Assembly (NCBI RefSeq): GCF_016086655.4
Contig: NC_052132.2
Location: forward strand, 18,664,805-18,728,804
Direction: 5' to 3'
Length of the DNA stretch: 64,000 nucleotides
Source of the DNA: Lepeophtheirus salmonis
Lineage: Eukaryota > Arthropoda > Copepoda > Siphonostomatoida > Caligidae
The position numbers were made by a program, and so were the translations under genes. This document shows positions 47,990 to 58,033 of this stretch, in pieces (the stretch's first letter is position 1; every line of letters starts with the position of its first letter). The notes beneath the pieces are model-generated. The model was not told the DNA's origin and searched no databases. It saw only the letters and a list, made by a program, of their open reading frames with translations.

Positions 47990-48330
47990 ATACTCATTCA
48001 AAAGAGTCTTGCAACGGAGGAGAGGAGTTTCTTTCACTGCTGGTGTGAAAAAGTGACCTAGTTACCCTCATATGGCTCTTTCTACCCAATTTTTTGATAG
48101 CTCTCTGGAAGTTCGGTGTGAAACCCAAAGATCTTTTGAAAGACCCACATGGACTTGAGGGGATCAGCCTGGGTTGTTTTCTTAAACACACCCAGGCCCA
48201 GTTTGGCCTTTTTGTCAGAGCCCTTCATCCTCTTAAACGTTTCGGGCTTGTTAACGGCGTTGACGCTTGTCCTGGAGATGCCCAATTGTTTGGAATGCGC
48301 GAATGGAAATTCATGGATCACTTTCAGTGG
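47990..48330 (-). mobile_element. Tc1/mariner transposase N-terminal remnant
   Basis: Two overlapping minus frames together resemble the DNA-binding half of a Tc1/mariner transposase. One has FAHSKQLGISRTSVNAV, KAKLGLGVFKK and DPLKSM. The next frame has IKKLGRKSHMRVTRSLFHT, the linker after the second helix-turn-helix. A frameshift lies near 48090. No catalytic region follows. Confidence 0.6.
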
Positions 48331-49088
48331 TCATTTTCTCGACTGGTACGTAAGCTAGTTAGCTCAGATTTGTTTTGTTTTGTAACTAATTATTCAAGCT
48401 TTAATATATAGAAATATTAATGAATGTCAATTACTCAACTTTAATATATTATCGTATTAGTAAGTGTTGAGTTTTCAATGAACCACCCGGTAGAACATTT
48501 GCTAATGTCAATCGTAGAAAAATGTCAAAGAATAAGAAACTGTTAAAAATATTTAAGTAGATATATTATTTGTTTTTCTGGTACTGTAAATATTTGATAT
48601 ACAAATATTTTTCTATATAATATCTGATTAAAAGTCACATGTCCAAATGATTTTTAAGGCCTATGTAGCTTTAGTCTACATATAAGACATTTTAGCAAAT
48701 AATATATTATACGTATTTATTTGCTTAGTATACATATTTGCATACATTATAGAAAAACTTTTTAGTTTTGAATAAACTTACACCAACTTAAGTGTTTCAT
48801 CTTTATTTTTGCATTGCTAACTTTTTTTACTTTTTATCCCCAAAGAGATTAAAACCTCCAAAGATTTAACGTAAAGCTTAAAATATAATTATCGACATGT
48901 GAAGATGTTGGATGTATGCAAAGGCCTTAAATCCTGTATCGTACAGAGAAGGGGCCCAAACTCGCAGTAACATTTAATAACGATTTTATTCCCCTTATCT
49001 TTGATATTGAGGTTTCATTACACAACCAAACGACAGCTGAAAAACAAACAAAAAGTTTTTTTTAAATCCCAAACCTCTATGTATAAAA
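48331..49088. other. Intergenic, no gene
   Basis: The sequence is AT-rich. Only the upstream part of the following transposon relic can be suspected from about 48950. Confidence 0.4.
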
Positions 49089-49310
49089 ATGTCGGATCAA
49101 CCACAAAAAAGGCAACACCTCTGCAATCTTCTTCAAGACGCTGTCAGTGCTAAGAAGGCTGCAGATATCGTTGGCGTCTCTGTCTGGAATGCCTACAATA
49201 TCAAGAAGTCAATTACAGCCCATACAGCCAAGAAGAACCAAAACTTATACAGCAACAATATGGCTGCCTTCTGGCCTACCTCCATGTGACCCTTCTCCAC
49301 CTCTCACTAT
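49089..49310 (+). mobile_element. Internally deleted maT/Tc1-like transposase relic
   Basis: The frame starts MSDQPQKRQHLCNLLQDAVS and KAADIVGVSVWNAYNIKKS, a helix-turn-helix start of the maT/Tc1 type. After about 50 codons it jumps directly to NNMAAFWPTSM, a stop, then a frame-shifted proline-rich run, equivalent to the region around the last catalytic Asp. The whole catalytic core between these is deleted. Terminal repeats were not found. Confidence 0.6.
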
Positions 49311-49748
49311 AACCCCTGAACTTCGCAGTTTGAGGTGTCTGAATGACCTCAGAGGCAAAAAAAAAAATAAAAATATATATATACATAAATAAAATCAGTC
49401 GGCACATGCTTGTTTATTTTTGCCAGTCTACTTCCTAAATCTTAGAATGTTCTGTTCTACTAATTTTGGTTTCCACGTGTTATATATACAAAAAAACAAA
49501 AACAAAAAAAAAAGACAGACTTATAAATATATGTACATAATATATAAACGTTTAAGGGGGCTCAAGTCCCCCAAAAAGGTACTTGCTTGCCACTGAATTT
49601 ACCATGCAGCCTCAAATTTGGGCCTTTAATGGTCTTTTCCATATTTTTCGGGATATGAGCACTTAGGAAGACAGCAAAAAAATATTTGACATTGTGTTGC
49701 TTTGTGCAATTTCGGTACTTATAACCTTATGATGTATCTATGTATATA

Positions 49749-50914
49749 CAGGGTTCGGAAGCAAAACGGGGACTGAATGACTGATTTCAGAAAAATGTAA
49801 ATCATTTTATTTTTTGATAAATAATTTTGAAATTTATTAAACCAAAACTTTGAGACACGATCTTTGTGACCATGTTCACTCGATATGGCCGCCCTCAGCA
49901 GCAATCTCAGCCTCCACACGCAGTGGAAAGCCTTTCAGGAGCAGATGATTAACTTCTCGGACAAGTTGTTCCCCTCCTTCACAATGGCTGCCTTCAAGGA
50001 GTCCACGTTTGGGTCAGATGTCCGGTTAGTCTTCTTCTCCAAAGTGCCCCACACAGCAAAGTCCAACGGGGTCAAATCCGGCAAAGATGATGACCACATG
50101 TCCTCGGGCCAAAAATCAGCCATGTTGACACCGCAGAACTTCTGACATTTGGCTGATGTGTGTGAAGGTGCACCATCTTGGGTCCACGCATAGTTGGCTT
50201 CTGGGTAGGTGGCCTTGAGCCATGGCGGTATGGTGAACCTCAGCACCTTGCAGTAGGACTCCTGACCGATTTTCTCCTCAGCCTTAAGAAAGAAGGGAGG
50301 CATCTTCTTGCAGTCGGACGCCACGACCCCCAGGACGATTGTTTGGTCCGGATGTTTTGATCCTTGATCCTCGTACGAACTTTCTTGCACCTCTGTAGTC
50401 TCATTTCCTTCAGTGTCTATCAACAGGTGGCGTGGAGTCCTTGTGTAAGTGGACAACCCCAAGTCCTCCTTCACAGCCCTTCTGATTGTCCCCTCTTCCA
50501 TGTCAAACTCGTTAGAGAGGTGATTCATGGATTTTGTGGGGTCCACCTTGATATTCTTCTTCTGGTCCCCCAGAAATTCAGAATCCCTTTTCAAGTTATG
50601 TCCCCCACTTCCTTCTTTGCTTGATAGATCTTTTCCATCCTTTTTTATCTTGGTCACCTTGAAAATGAGGCTCCTGAAGCACTTCACAATGTCCATAATC
50701 TCTGCCACATCAATTTTTGCATCCAGAAGGTCTAAGATCCTCTGACTTTTTCTTCTTGCTCACTCATGATTAAAGATTTGAGAAATGGCTATTATTATTA
50801 CTTATGCAAAAAGGACAGGAGATTCGGAATATTCTAGGAAAAAGTCACAAAACATCTCGATTTATTTACATAATTTGCATTTATTAACAGTCCACGTTAT
50901 GCTTCCGAACCCTG
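49749..50914 (-). mobile_element. maT-like (DD37D-type) transposon with intact 25-bp TIRs and broken transposase
   Basis: The ends are CAGGGTTCGGAAGCAAAACG and, read on the minus strand, CAGGGTTCGGAAGCATAACG. They match at 23 of 25 bases and are flanked by TA on both sides. The minus-strand transposase frame has 257 codons (50708-49935): RRAVKEDLGLSTYTRTPRHL (helix-turn-helix end), IVLGVVASDCKKMPPFF, TQDGAPSHTSAKCQKF (second catalytic Asp) and DLTPLDFAVWGTLE. The second and last Asp are 37 residues apart, as in maT elements. Lesions: a frameshift near the start, deletion of the segment with the first catalytic Asp, and a stop plus frameshift before the final AEIAAEGGHIE motif. The copy cannot be autonomous, but its ends look usable. 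Confidence 0.85.
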
Positions 50915-51854
50915 TATATAGATAGAAAGCAAGCCATTTTTTATATCCTTGTCCATAGCCAAAGGAGCATATACATATATGTTTCTACTTCAAAAATACT
51001 TATCATAAATTAGATTCAAGCACTTTGCTCCACTTCAATATGGCTACTTAAGACTTGTAGAGATTTAATAATACAAAATATTCATATTTTTTGAAGTATG
51101 AATATCCCTACAAAGATAGGTATTCGTATCCATATACTCAAAATACCTAATGCCCCAAATAAAACCATTAATCAAAACCAAATCTCTCTTTCCCTCTCTT
51201 TCAAATGAGTATAATCATTAAAAACATATATTTTCTTGGCTTTTAGATTCTTTTGAAGTCCACAAAAGGATTATATAACTTTAGTTTCTTCATTATTTGA
51301 ATTTTTGAAGAAAGTCTAATCAAGTTATTGTTTACTTTACCTCTACACATTTATACAAATATCAATATTATTAATTATTAAGGAGTTGTCATATCATTGT
51401 TTCCATATAAACATATCACCAGAGATGTAAAAAGTGTTGAAATCTTGGTGTAGATTAAAAATTCCATTGAAATCTGAACACTTACTATATGACATGTTAG
51501 GAGAGAACATGCCGTTTTCTGCTGTTATGCTAAACTATAAAGTTGATCAAATATATTCTAAGAGCTCATCAGAATTTTTGGAGATCATGAATGGAGGAAA
51601 ACAAAAAATCATTCTCATATAATTAAGATAAGATAAGGAATCATCATATCCTTAATGATATTATATTAGGAATTTTCGTTTACTCTTTTGTAAATATACT
51701 TATTTTAGATGATGTAGAACCCATTCCCTTCACTTGAATAATTTATTTACTTTTACAGGGGACAATAGTCAAACCTATAAGGGTAATTATGAAATTGAAA
51801 AATTATCATTCTTAGTTAGGTAAGAATATTAAAATGTAATATTAACCTAAAAGT
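50915..51854. other. Intergenic, no gene
   Basis: The sequence is AT-rich. A 62-codon ORF at 51434-51622 has no recognisable feature. Confidence 0.4.
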
Positions 51855-52025
51855 CAAGGTTAATAGAAATACAAGGTTAGACTATCATGTAATCAGGCTT
51901 GCTAGAATTTTCAATTAGATGTATCGTACCTACTATGGGGCAAGAAAAACAGATTTCCATAGAGCACACAACCACTCATCTTCTATGATGTCAATATTAA
52001 AAGGGTGGTGGAAATGGTATTTTTC
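51855..52025 (+). repeat. Mariner 5'-untranslated fragment, matching 14187-14400
   Basis: The blocks TTAGACTATC(A/T)TGTAATC, GCTTGCTAGA(A/G)TTTTCAATT and GTGGTGGAA(A/G)TG occur in the same order in both places. Here it is followed by a transposase end in the opposite orientation, so the locus is rearranged. Confidence 0.6.
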
Positions 52026-52068
52026 TCTTAATTTGAATGTTTTATAAGAAGTGTGACAATCATCCAAT

Positions 52069-52480
52069 TTAAGACGAATATGCTACCTTCTGTTGGATAA
52101 CTTGTTGGAAAGGAAAATCCAACTTCATAATGCCCGTCTCGTAGAAGCAATTGGCAAAAAACTCGGGCACCCAATTTTCACAGACCTTTATTAAGGTCAA
52201 ATATGTACTCCCAAGCCTGTTGGCCATATACAGTAATAAGTGGTAGTCACTTGGTTTCAGGTTCGGACTGTATGGTGAATGAATAATAAAATCCAGTTTA
52301 AGCTCCAGGAGCTTCTGGCGCGTTATCAAAGATGTGTGCGATCTGGCCTTGTCTTGATGATGTCTTGCTGCCATCCTATTCACAGAATGCACGCCACTTA
52401 TGTTCGATTGCCAGCTTCAAACGGTCGAGTTATTTAAAATAGATGGCAGAATTATGAGAAAAAAATAATTGTTCGAACCG
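52069..52480 (-). mobile_element. C-terminal half of a mauritiana-type mariner transposase
   Basis: The minus frame reads LDRLKLAIEHKW, a stop, then MAARHHQDKARSHTSLITRQ (second catalytic Asp), IIHSPYSPNLKPSDYHLLLY (last catalytic Asp region, where the usual PDL Asp is Asn but PSD is kept), WVPEFFANC and GIMKL. Spacing and motifs are those of DD34D mariners. The N-terminal half is missing upstream, apart from a weak EQLFFSHNSAIYF stretch. It ends in a mariner-like C-terminus (VIQQKVAYSS). The remnant is dead. Confidence 0.75.
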
Positions 52481-52699
52481 CTGTTGTACAACATGAACCG
52501 AAAAGTATCGGCCCCGTATATATCACAAATTTTCCTTTCAGGTAGTAAAGATGTACAATATGGCGAATTTCTTCCTATGAGATTTCCATAATTGACGCGT
52601 GATAATTCACGACTGAACTGGCCAGACACAATTCTCTCCAAAAAAGCGTTTGTAGTATAAACTACACCTTACAACACAATATAGTAAGATCCAATATGA

Positions 52700-53110
52700 C
52701 CAATAATTAACAAGATATACATAGTTTAAAAAAGAGCGGTAAATACAAAATTACTTTTTCACAACATGATATATATTTTACACACGAAAAAGAATTAACT
52801 AACTTCCTTGACAAAAGTATATAATTCCAAAGACTAGCCGATATATGATAAGAACTATGCTTGAAAATGTATAAATTTGTTTTTGGGATATATAAGGGAT
52901 TATGATCAGTGAGTCTCATTTCGTGGAAAAGGTCCCCTTTTTTTGTATCAAGGGTGATAGGTTTATCTTTTTTATTAAAATTCGATGGATCATCTATGAT
53001 GGCGTCAATTATTCTTCTTTTAACTGTTATATGGATCTCCAAATCATCTTCCGAGCTATGTGGATCCGGCCCCGTTCTACTGGAAATATAGTTAACTTTC
53101 TTCTAATTCT
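52700..53110 (-). other. Unassigned open frame with a possible splice acceptor
   Basis: A minus frame from about 53091 reads RTGPDPHSSEDDLEIHITV, then KRRIIDAIIDD and DKPITLDTKKGDLFHEM. Its polar, balanced composition is unlike repeat-driven ORFs. It is preceded by TATATTTCCAG, a plausible acceptor, and continues to a stop at 52707. Two overlapping minus ORFs upstream (53103-53421) do not join in a matching phase. I do not recognise a family. It may be a stray exon or a pseudogene fragment. Confidence 0.3.
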
Positions 53111-53401
53111 TCATAGTATAGCTGATACAGGAAATAACTTTTTCTTCCATAATATCAAGAAAGCAATCTTTTGATAAACGTCCTGATAATGTTGTTTGCT
53201 CTGACAAAGTAAGGCTTCCAATCCATTTTGGATAAAGTTGTAGAAGGAGTTTTAGCAGAGGTTGGGACAGAAGAAGACAAATGTATGTGATCGTTTTTTG
53301 TGTATTCGTCTCCATTGGAAAATAATTTGAAGTCTGTGACAAGATAGTTAGGTGATGTGTTAACGAAGATCTCAAGTCTTAGTCTTACAAGATACAAACC
53401 A

Positions 53402-53617
53402 CTCAGATTTGTGGCCCCCAACAGTCCTGATCTTAATCCAATGCATTATTCGTCTGGGCTACCTTAAGGTACACACTAATATACGTCTTCACAAAACTAA
53501 TTCAAGTCTGGTGGCCACCATCAAGGAGCGATTTGCATCTATGCCAAGGGACCTTGTCATCAAGGCTTGTTTCCGATTCAGAGGCCATATTGAGGGTGAG
53601 GGCGATTATATCGAGTA
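53402..53617 (+). mobile_element. Tc1/maT transposase 3' end fragment
   Basis: The plus frame contains PNSPDLNPM-like sequence, then a frameshift, then LVATIKERFASMPRDLVIKA, RFRGHI and EGDYIE, the standard C-terminus of Tc1/maT-type transposases. Its 5' part is absent. Confidence 0.7.
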
Positions 53618-54000
53618 AGTGTCTAGACCCATGACAAACATATTTCAAATTGTCAGGGTTACCATATTATTTTTTGGTTTATTTCAGCATTCCGGTAGGT
53701 CTTATTTTCTACAACTGTAGTTCTTATGGATTCAATGCATGAGGTTTGATTGTTAGTAATCCAATTTATAATATTGGTTTCTTTTCTACACTTCTTAACA
53801 GTTTTAGAGCATGAAAGTGAATGCAATGCAATGTACATATTCTTTTTCAATAAATCAAATTAATGATATCCGTTGAAAATAGGCAAAGGCCTCTATGTAG
53901 GCCTCATATGTATATTGAAATTTGAAATTTGATTTAATAATACCATTAATATATTCATTAAATGATTAGAATATGCATATAAAAACTCTCCCTATTTGGT
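53618..54000. other. Intergenic, no gene
   Basis: A 63-codon minus ORF (53659-53850) is unsupported. Nothing else was seen. Confidence 0.4.
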
Positions 54001-54545
54001 AGATTGTCCTTAGACAACCTCTTCTACTTTGTTGTCCCTCGTAATGAGATGTTTTTTCTTCCTCCTTGCTCTTAATTTTGCAGTGAGAATAAAGTAAAGA
54101 TAATGTCCAGTGAATAATAAGTGCCATCTTAAATGATCCTTCATGGTAACATATTCAAAAAAAGGTTGTCCTTAGACAACCTCTTCTACTTTGTTGTCCC
54201 TCGTAATGAGATGTTTCTTCCTCCTTGCTCTTAATTTTGCCCCAAGCCATCTTAAATGATCCTTCGGGAAGTAACCTCGCTCACGCTCATCTTCTTGGCC
54301 ATAACGCGAATCGTCTTCATAGAATTTCTAACAAGGGGGTTTTTGACACGCATAATCACGGCCTTTGACATAATCACAGTTCGTTTCCAACCTTGACCAG
54401 ACTTTTTGGCAACTGTTCTATGGATTTCAATTTGCTTTTTAATGCCATGTACGTTGCTTGTTATTGGTAATCTCGTTTGGGATGTTCTGGTGCACGAACA
54501 TTTCCAGCAAAATAATTCTTTTGGCTTCCATTTTGATGTCTTTGA
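54001..54545 (-). mobile_element. Tc1/mariner N-terminal relic with an internal 161-bp tandem duplication
   Basis: On the minus strand the frame starts MEAKRIILLEMFVHQNIPN and continues (frameshifts) through SGQGWKRTVIMSKAV, NSMKTIRVMAKKMSVSEV and RARRKKHLITRDNK, the two helix-turn-helix regions of a Tc1/mariner transposase. The last part is present twice: about 78 bp at 54003-54083 recur at 54164-54240 (GTTGTCCTTAGACAACC...CTTAATTTTGC). GTTGTCCTTAGACAAC is itself palindromic (GTTGTC/GACAAC). Confidence 0.65.
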
Positions 54546-55780
54546 AGAATTAACTAATATTTATAAATACAAACTATTGTAAAGGATTATTAGACTATAG
54601 CACAGCCTCACCTTTGTAAAAATTCATAGCAAAACTACAGCTGTGAGCATTTATATTGGTGTCAACCTAAATATAACGGATGGTGTATATGTAAACAAAG
54701 TGGCGAGACACCCTTTCTTGGCAAATTGAATTTTTTTCTCCTCTCAAGATGTAGCTTTTAATAATGCCACACATGACGTCATTTTCTCATTATTCCTTAT
54801 GACACAAATCATTTTTTCTTTCTTTGGCAGAATACTAAAAGAATATTAAAAGGTTAAATTTAGGAATATTGTATAGTTAGTTATATTAAAGTATACAATA
54901 CGCCTCTAGCGGGAAGAAAAGTTATAAATTTCCCATAATAAAAGTCCCATAAATTTGTACAAATATTGCTCACGTGGTCTTTCTATTGCTACTTGGTGTA
55001 TCGCTTTGGAAGGACCACGCGTGCTCAAGTACGAAAAACACCTTTTTCTATAGACATTGCTGCTTATTGGACTGGAATATCACAAGATAATTGATGAATG
55101 AAACCATCTTTTGGTGAAGAAAAACTTACTAATTAGAAAGCGTGACTAATTATATGAGATAAAACCAATGGCAATAATAATTTTTTTTTAAACTTTTATA
55201 CTTTAGAAGGAAATAGTAAATTACAATGTGAAACTTTTCTTTTATCATATAAAAACTTTTTTGTGTCAATTGATAATATATTATAAAGGCTTACTTTGTA
55301 CTTTTTTTTATAGGTTTGTTATTCTTTCTGGAATAAAAGTATGAATCACGAGCCTTTGTAGAGAAAGTAATTAAGGCATTTTTAATTGTGAGAGAGAAAA
55401 CAAGTTTATTTAAATGATACGTGCATAACATCTCTGTTTTAATATATTTCTTTAGTATCAAAATTTACTGGAACAAGCTAATTTAACACACCAATCCTAC
55501 ATCAGTTTGTTTATTGACCTAAATAATAGTTGCAACATTGGACGGCCAAAAAGATTTGACTGGTTATATCTGTAATTAGATGTAATTAATAGGCGATTTA
55601 AATTGGTATGTTGAGGTAATAACAAAAAGTTTGTCCCTGGTCATCCCTATCTAATTAAAAAGAAAATAAAGATAATGTAGTCATATCAATGAACTATTGC
55701 AGGTGTGTTCGTACAGCATCGAACCTATATACAGGGTACCTTTTGGACCCTTTGTCCTTTTGGAAACGGAGCATAAGTAC
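54546..55780. other. Intergenic, no gene
   Basis: The sequence is AT-rich with no recognisable ORF. ORFs near 55689-55895 belong to the start of the following MITE. Confidence 0.4.
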
Positions 55781-56146
55781 TAGTGTTGGGGTTCGATGTT
55801 TCGGTCTGAAACCGTTATATTTTTTGTTGGACCAAATTAGTTCGGTCAACAAAAAAGCCCCGTCTGGACCGGTCTCATATAAAAATTCGGTCTAGATCCG
55901 TCCATAGGAAATTTTTTGTCTAGTTCGGTACCAAAAAAATCAGTCTAGACTGATTTTATAGATAAATTGTTTATAAGATGACGTCATATGTTTTGTCAGG
56001 TACAATAAGGTTATACAAAGTTTAAACAGAGATAGCTCGGATTAATTTGGATCTCGCCGTCTCTTATATGTATACAGTATTTGTTCTAGAACTGATTGTG
56101 TCCTTTTGATTTTTTTTTGGAAAAAATAAATGACAGTTGATCTTGG

Positions 56147-56177
<31 letters not shown>

Positions 56178-56372
56178 GGTACATAAATTGAGACAGAAAA
56201 AAAATCAGTCCATAAGTGAGGCCGAATCAAAATCGGTCTACAAAATGAGATCTAAAAAATCGGTCCACGGTCTGAGTCTGGGGTCTGGACCAAAAAGTTG
56301 GTCTAGAAAAAATCACTTACGAACGAACCGAAAATTAAAAAAAATTGGTGCTGGACCGAGTCTCAACACTAA
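55781..56372. mobile_element. MITE with TAGTGTTG ends and internal CGGTCTAGAC units
   Basis: The left end is TAGTGTTGGGGTTCGATG and the right end on the minus strand is TTAGTGTTGAGACTCGGTCC. The interior consists of many short, oppositely oriented CGGTCTAGAC/AATCGGTC(C/T)A(C/T) units, and a run of about 29 A at 56146-56174. No ORF encodes a transposase. The internal units are themselves partly palindromic (CAGTCTAGACTG). Confidence 0.6.
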
Positions 56373-57119
56373 TAAGTACATCACAGCTGATTACTTGGTT
56401 TATTTTTCAAAAAGAATAAATTATTAAATAGTCATGACTAGGGGTTTGGGAATTGTGTTTCGAGCAAACACGCCCGCAAATAGAACTTCCCCTATCTGGT
56501 TCCTCTGTTTTCTTTCGTACATAAACAAAGCTTGATTCATAAATAAAACTTGATGGCCGATGGGTAATTTCGAACATACTTTTAAAATATCTTAATTATG
56601 ATTTTTTTTAACATTAAAACTTATCTGAAAATTTACTACACATAAAAGCTTTCTTTTATCAAAATATACCTGTAATCTGGTCCTATTCAATCAAAATTAT
56701 ATTATCAAGAAAAGGTCTTAATGTTAGTTATAATTGATTGTATTCTACAAATAGTATTAAACATCATAACATAAAAATTAGGTTACAAATATCAATATAT
56801 GTACAAGGTGGATATAATGCAACCTATATTAATTTGTCCATGAGCCTGTAGATGTCGATTCCTGACATGGGGGGCGTAAAACCATTTAGATAAAAACATA
56901 CCTGTCACGAAAATCTAAGTCTAAGGGAGAAATAGTCTTAAATTTGGTCAAAATCGCGAGGAAGAAGTTGCGTATAATATTATACAATGACGCAATGGTA
57001 ATGTGTGAGCCCCTAGAATAGAAATCATCTTAATGGACGTCTCGTATATTATTGATATATATTTTCCGTATAAATAAATATATATTATATTATGTAAGAC
57101 AAAATATGTTGACATTAAA
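56373..57119. other. Intergenic, no gene
   Basis: The sequence is AT-rich. No supported feature was found. Confidence 0.4.
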
Positions 57120-57340
57120 TTAAAGAACATCAAACCCATCATTATATGGGACAATCGGTAGTGCTTAAAAAGCATATCTAAGAAACTGTTAGACCTGAGA
57201 TACAAGTACAAGTCATTCTTGAAAGAACATTCAAGGCTGTCGTCTGATAAGGAGATCAAATTGACCAAAGGCTGGAAATGATTTAGGCATCGTATTAAGG
57301 CAATTATTAGAGCTGAGGGCTCACATATTCAATGGAAATT
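57120..57340 (+). mobile_element. Tc1/mariner transposase C-terminal fragment
   Basis: A plus frame near 57265-57335 reads FRHRIKAIIRAEGSHIQ, matching the terminal motif of Tc1-type transposases. Upstream sequence is too diverged to read. Confidence 0.5.
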
Positions 57341-57960
57341 GTGCCGAGCACTATTTTCAGATGAATTTCTTTTATGAATGTCCTCACAAAAGCTCTTGTT
57401 CAAATTTTACTCTTGGGAAATTGAAAAAAATAACATTTGTACCACATGATATGATTAACCCTTTATGTATATGAAAAAAATTAAATGTTTGATATACAAA
57501 TAAGGGATGATTAAGTTAGTTAACATAAAATAATTGATGATTTGAAGATCAGAAATCACTTTTTGCATCAGCAGAAAAACTACTTATTCTATCTTCAGTT
57601 GTTTTTGTCAGTTGACATTTACCAATTTACAGGAGCTGACTTTTCATATTTACAAATTCAAAAGGGTTCACTTGCCAGAGCTTAACATAGTAAACATAAT
57701 TTATTTTTAAAATTTTCCTTTTCTATTTAAATTTGAGGTTGTGAGTGGAAACAAATTTCCTTGTGGATTAGGTTGTGAGTAATCCATTTTTTGCACTTAT
57801 ACTCATTAAAAAAAAGAAAATTCAATTTCCTGTGTATTTCTTAGAAATAAAAATATATAAATCTCCTAAAGAAGGAATTTAAAATCATTGTCGAGAGGAT
57901 TTGGCAATATAATTGTTAAGCATTAGAGGACAAAATCCGCCCCAACCAGAAAAAATTCAT
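57341..57960. other. Intergenic; tRNA 3' flank
   Basis: A run of T on the minus strand (complement of AAAAAA at about 57949-57954) follows the tRNA and could end polymerase III transcription. No other feature was seen. Confidence 0.45.
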
Positions 57961-58033
57961 TGCCCCGGGTGAGGCTCGAACTCACGGCCTTCAGATTATG
58001 AGACTGACGCGCTGCCTACTGCGCTACCGAGGC
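57961..58033 (-). tRNA. tRNA-Met (elongator), anticodon CAU
   Basis: The minus strand gives a 73-nt cloverleaf without an intron. The acceptor stem GCCTCGG pairs with CCGGGGC (one G-U). The A-box region is TAGCGCAGTAGG. The anticodon loop CTCATAA carries CAU, and the T-arm is GTGAGTTCGAGCCTCAC with a proper B box. It closely matches animal elongator tRNA-Met. The copy looks functional, with all stems intact and an oligo-T downstream. Confidence 0.95.
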
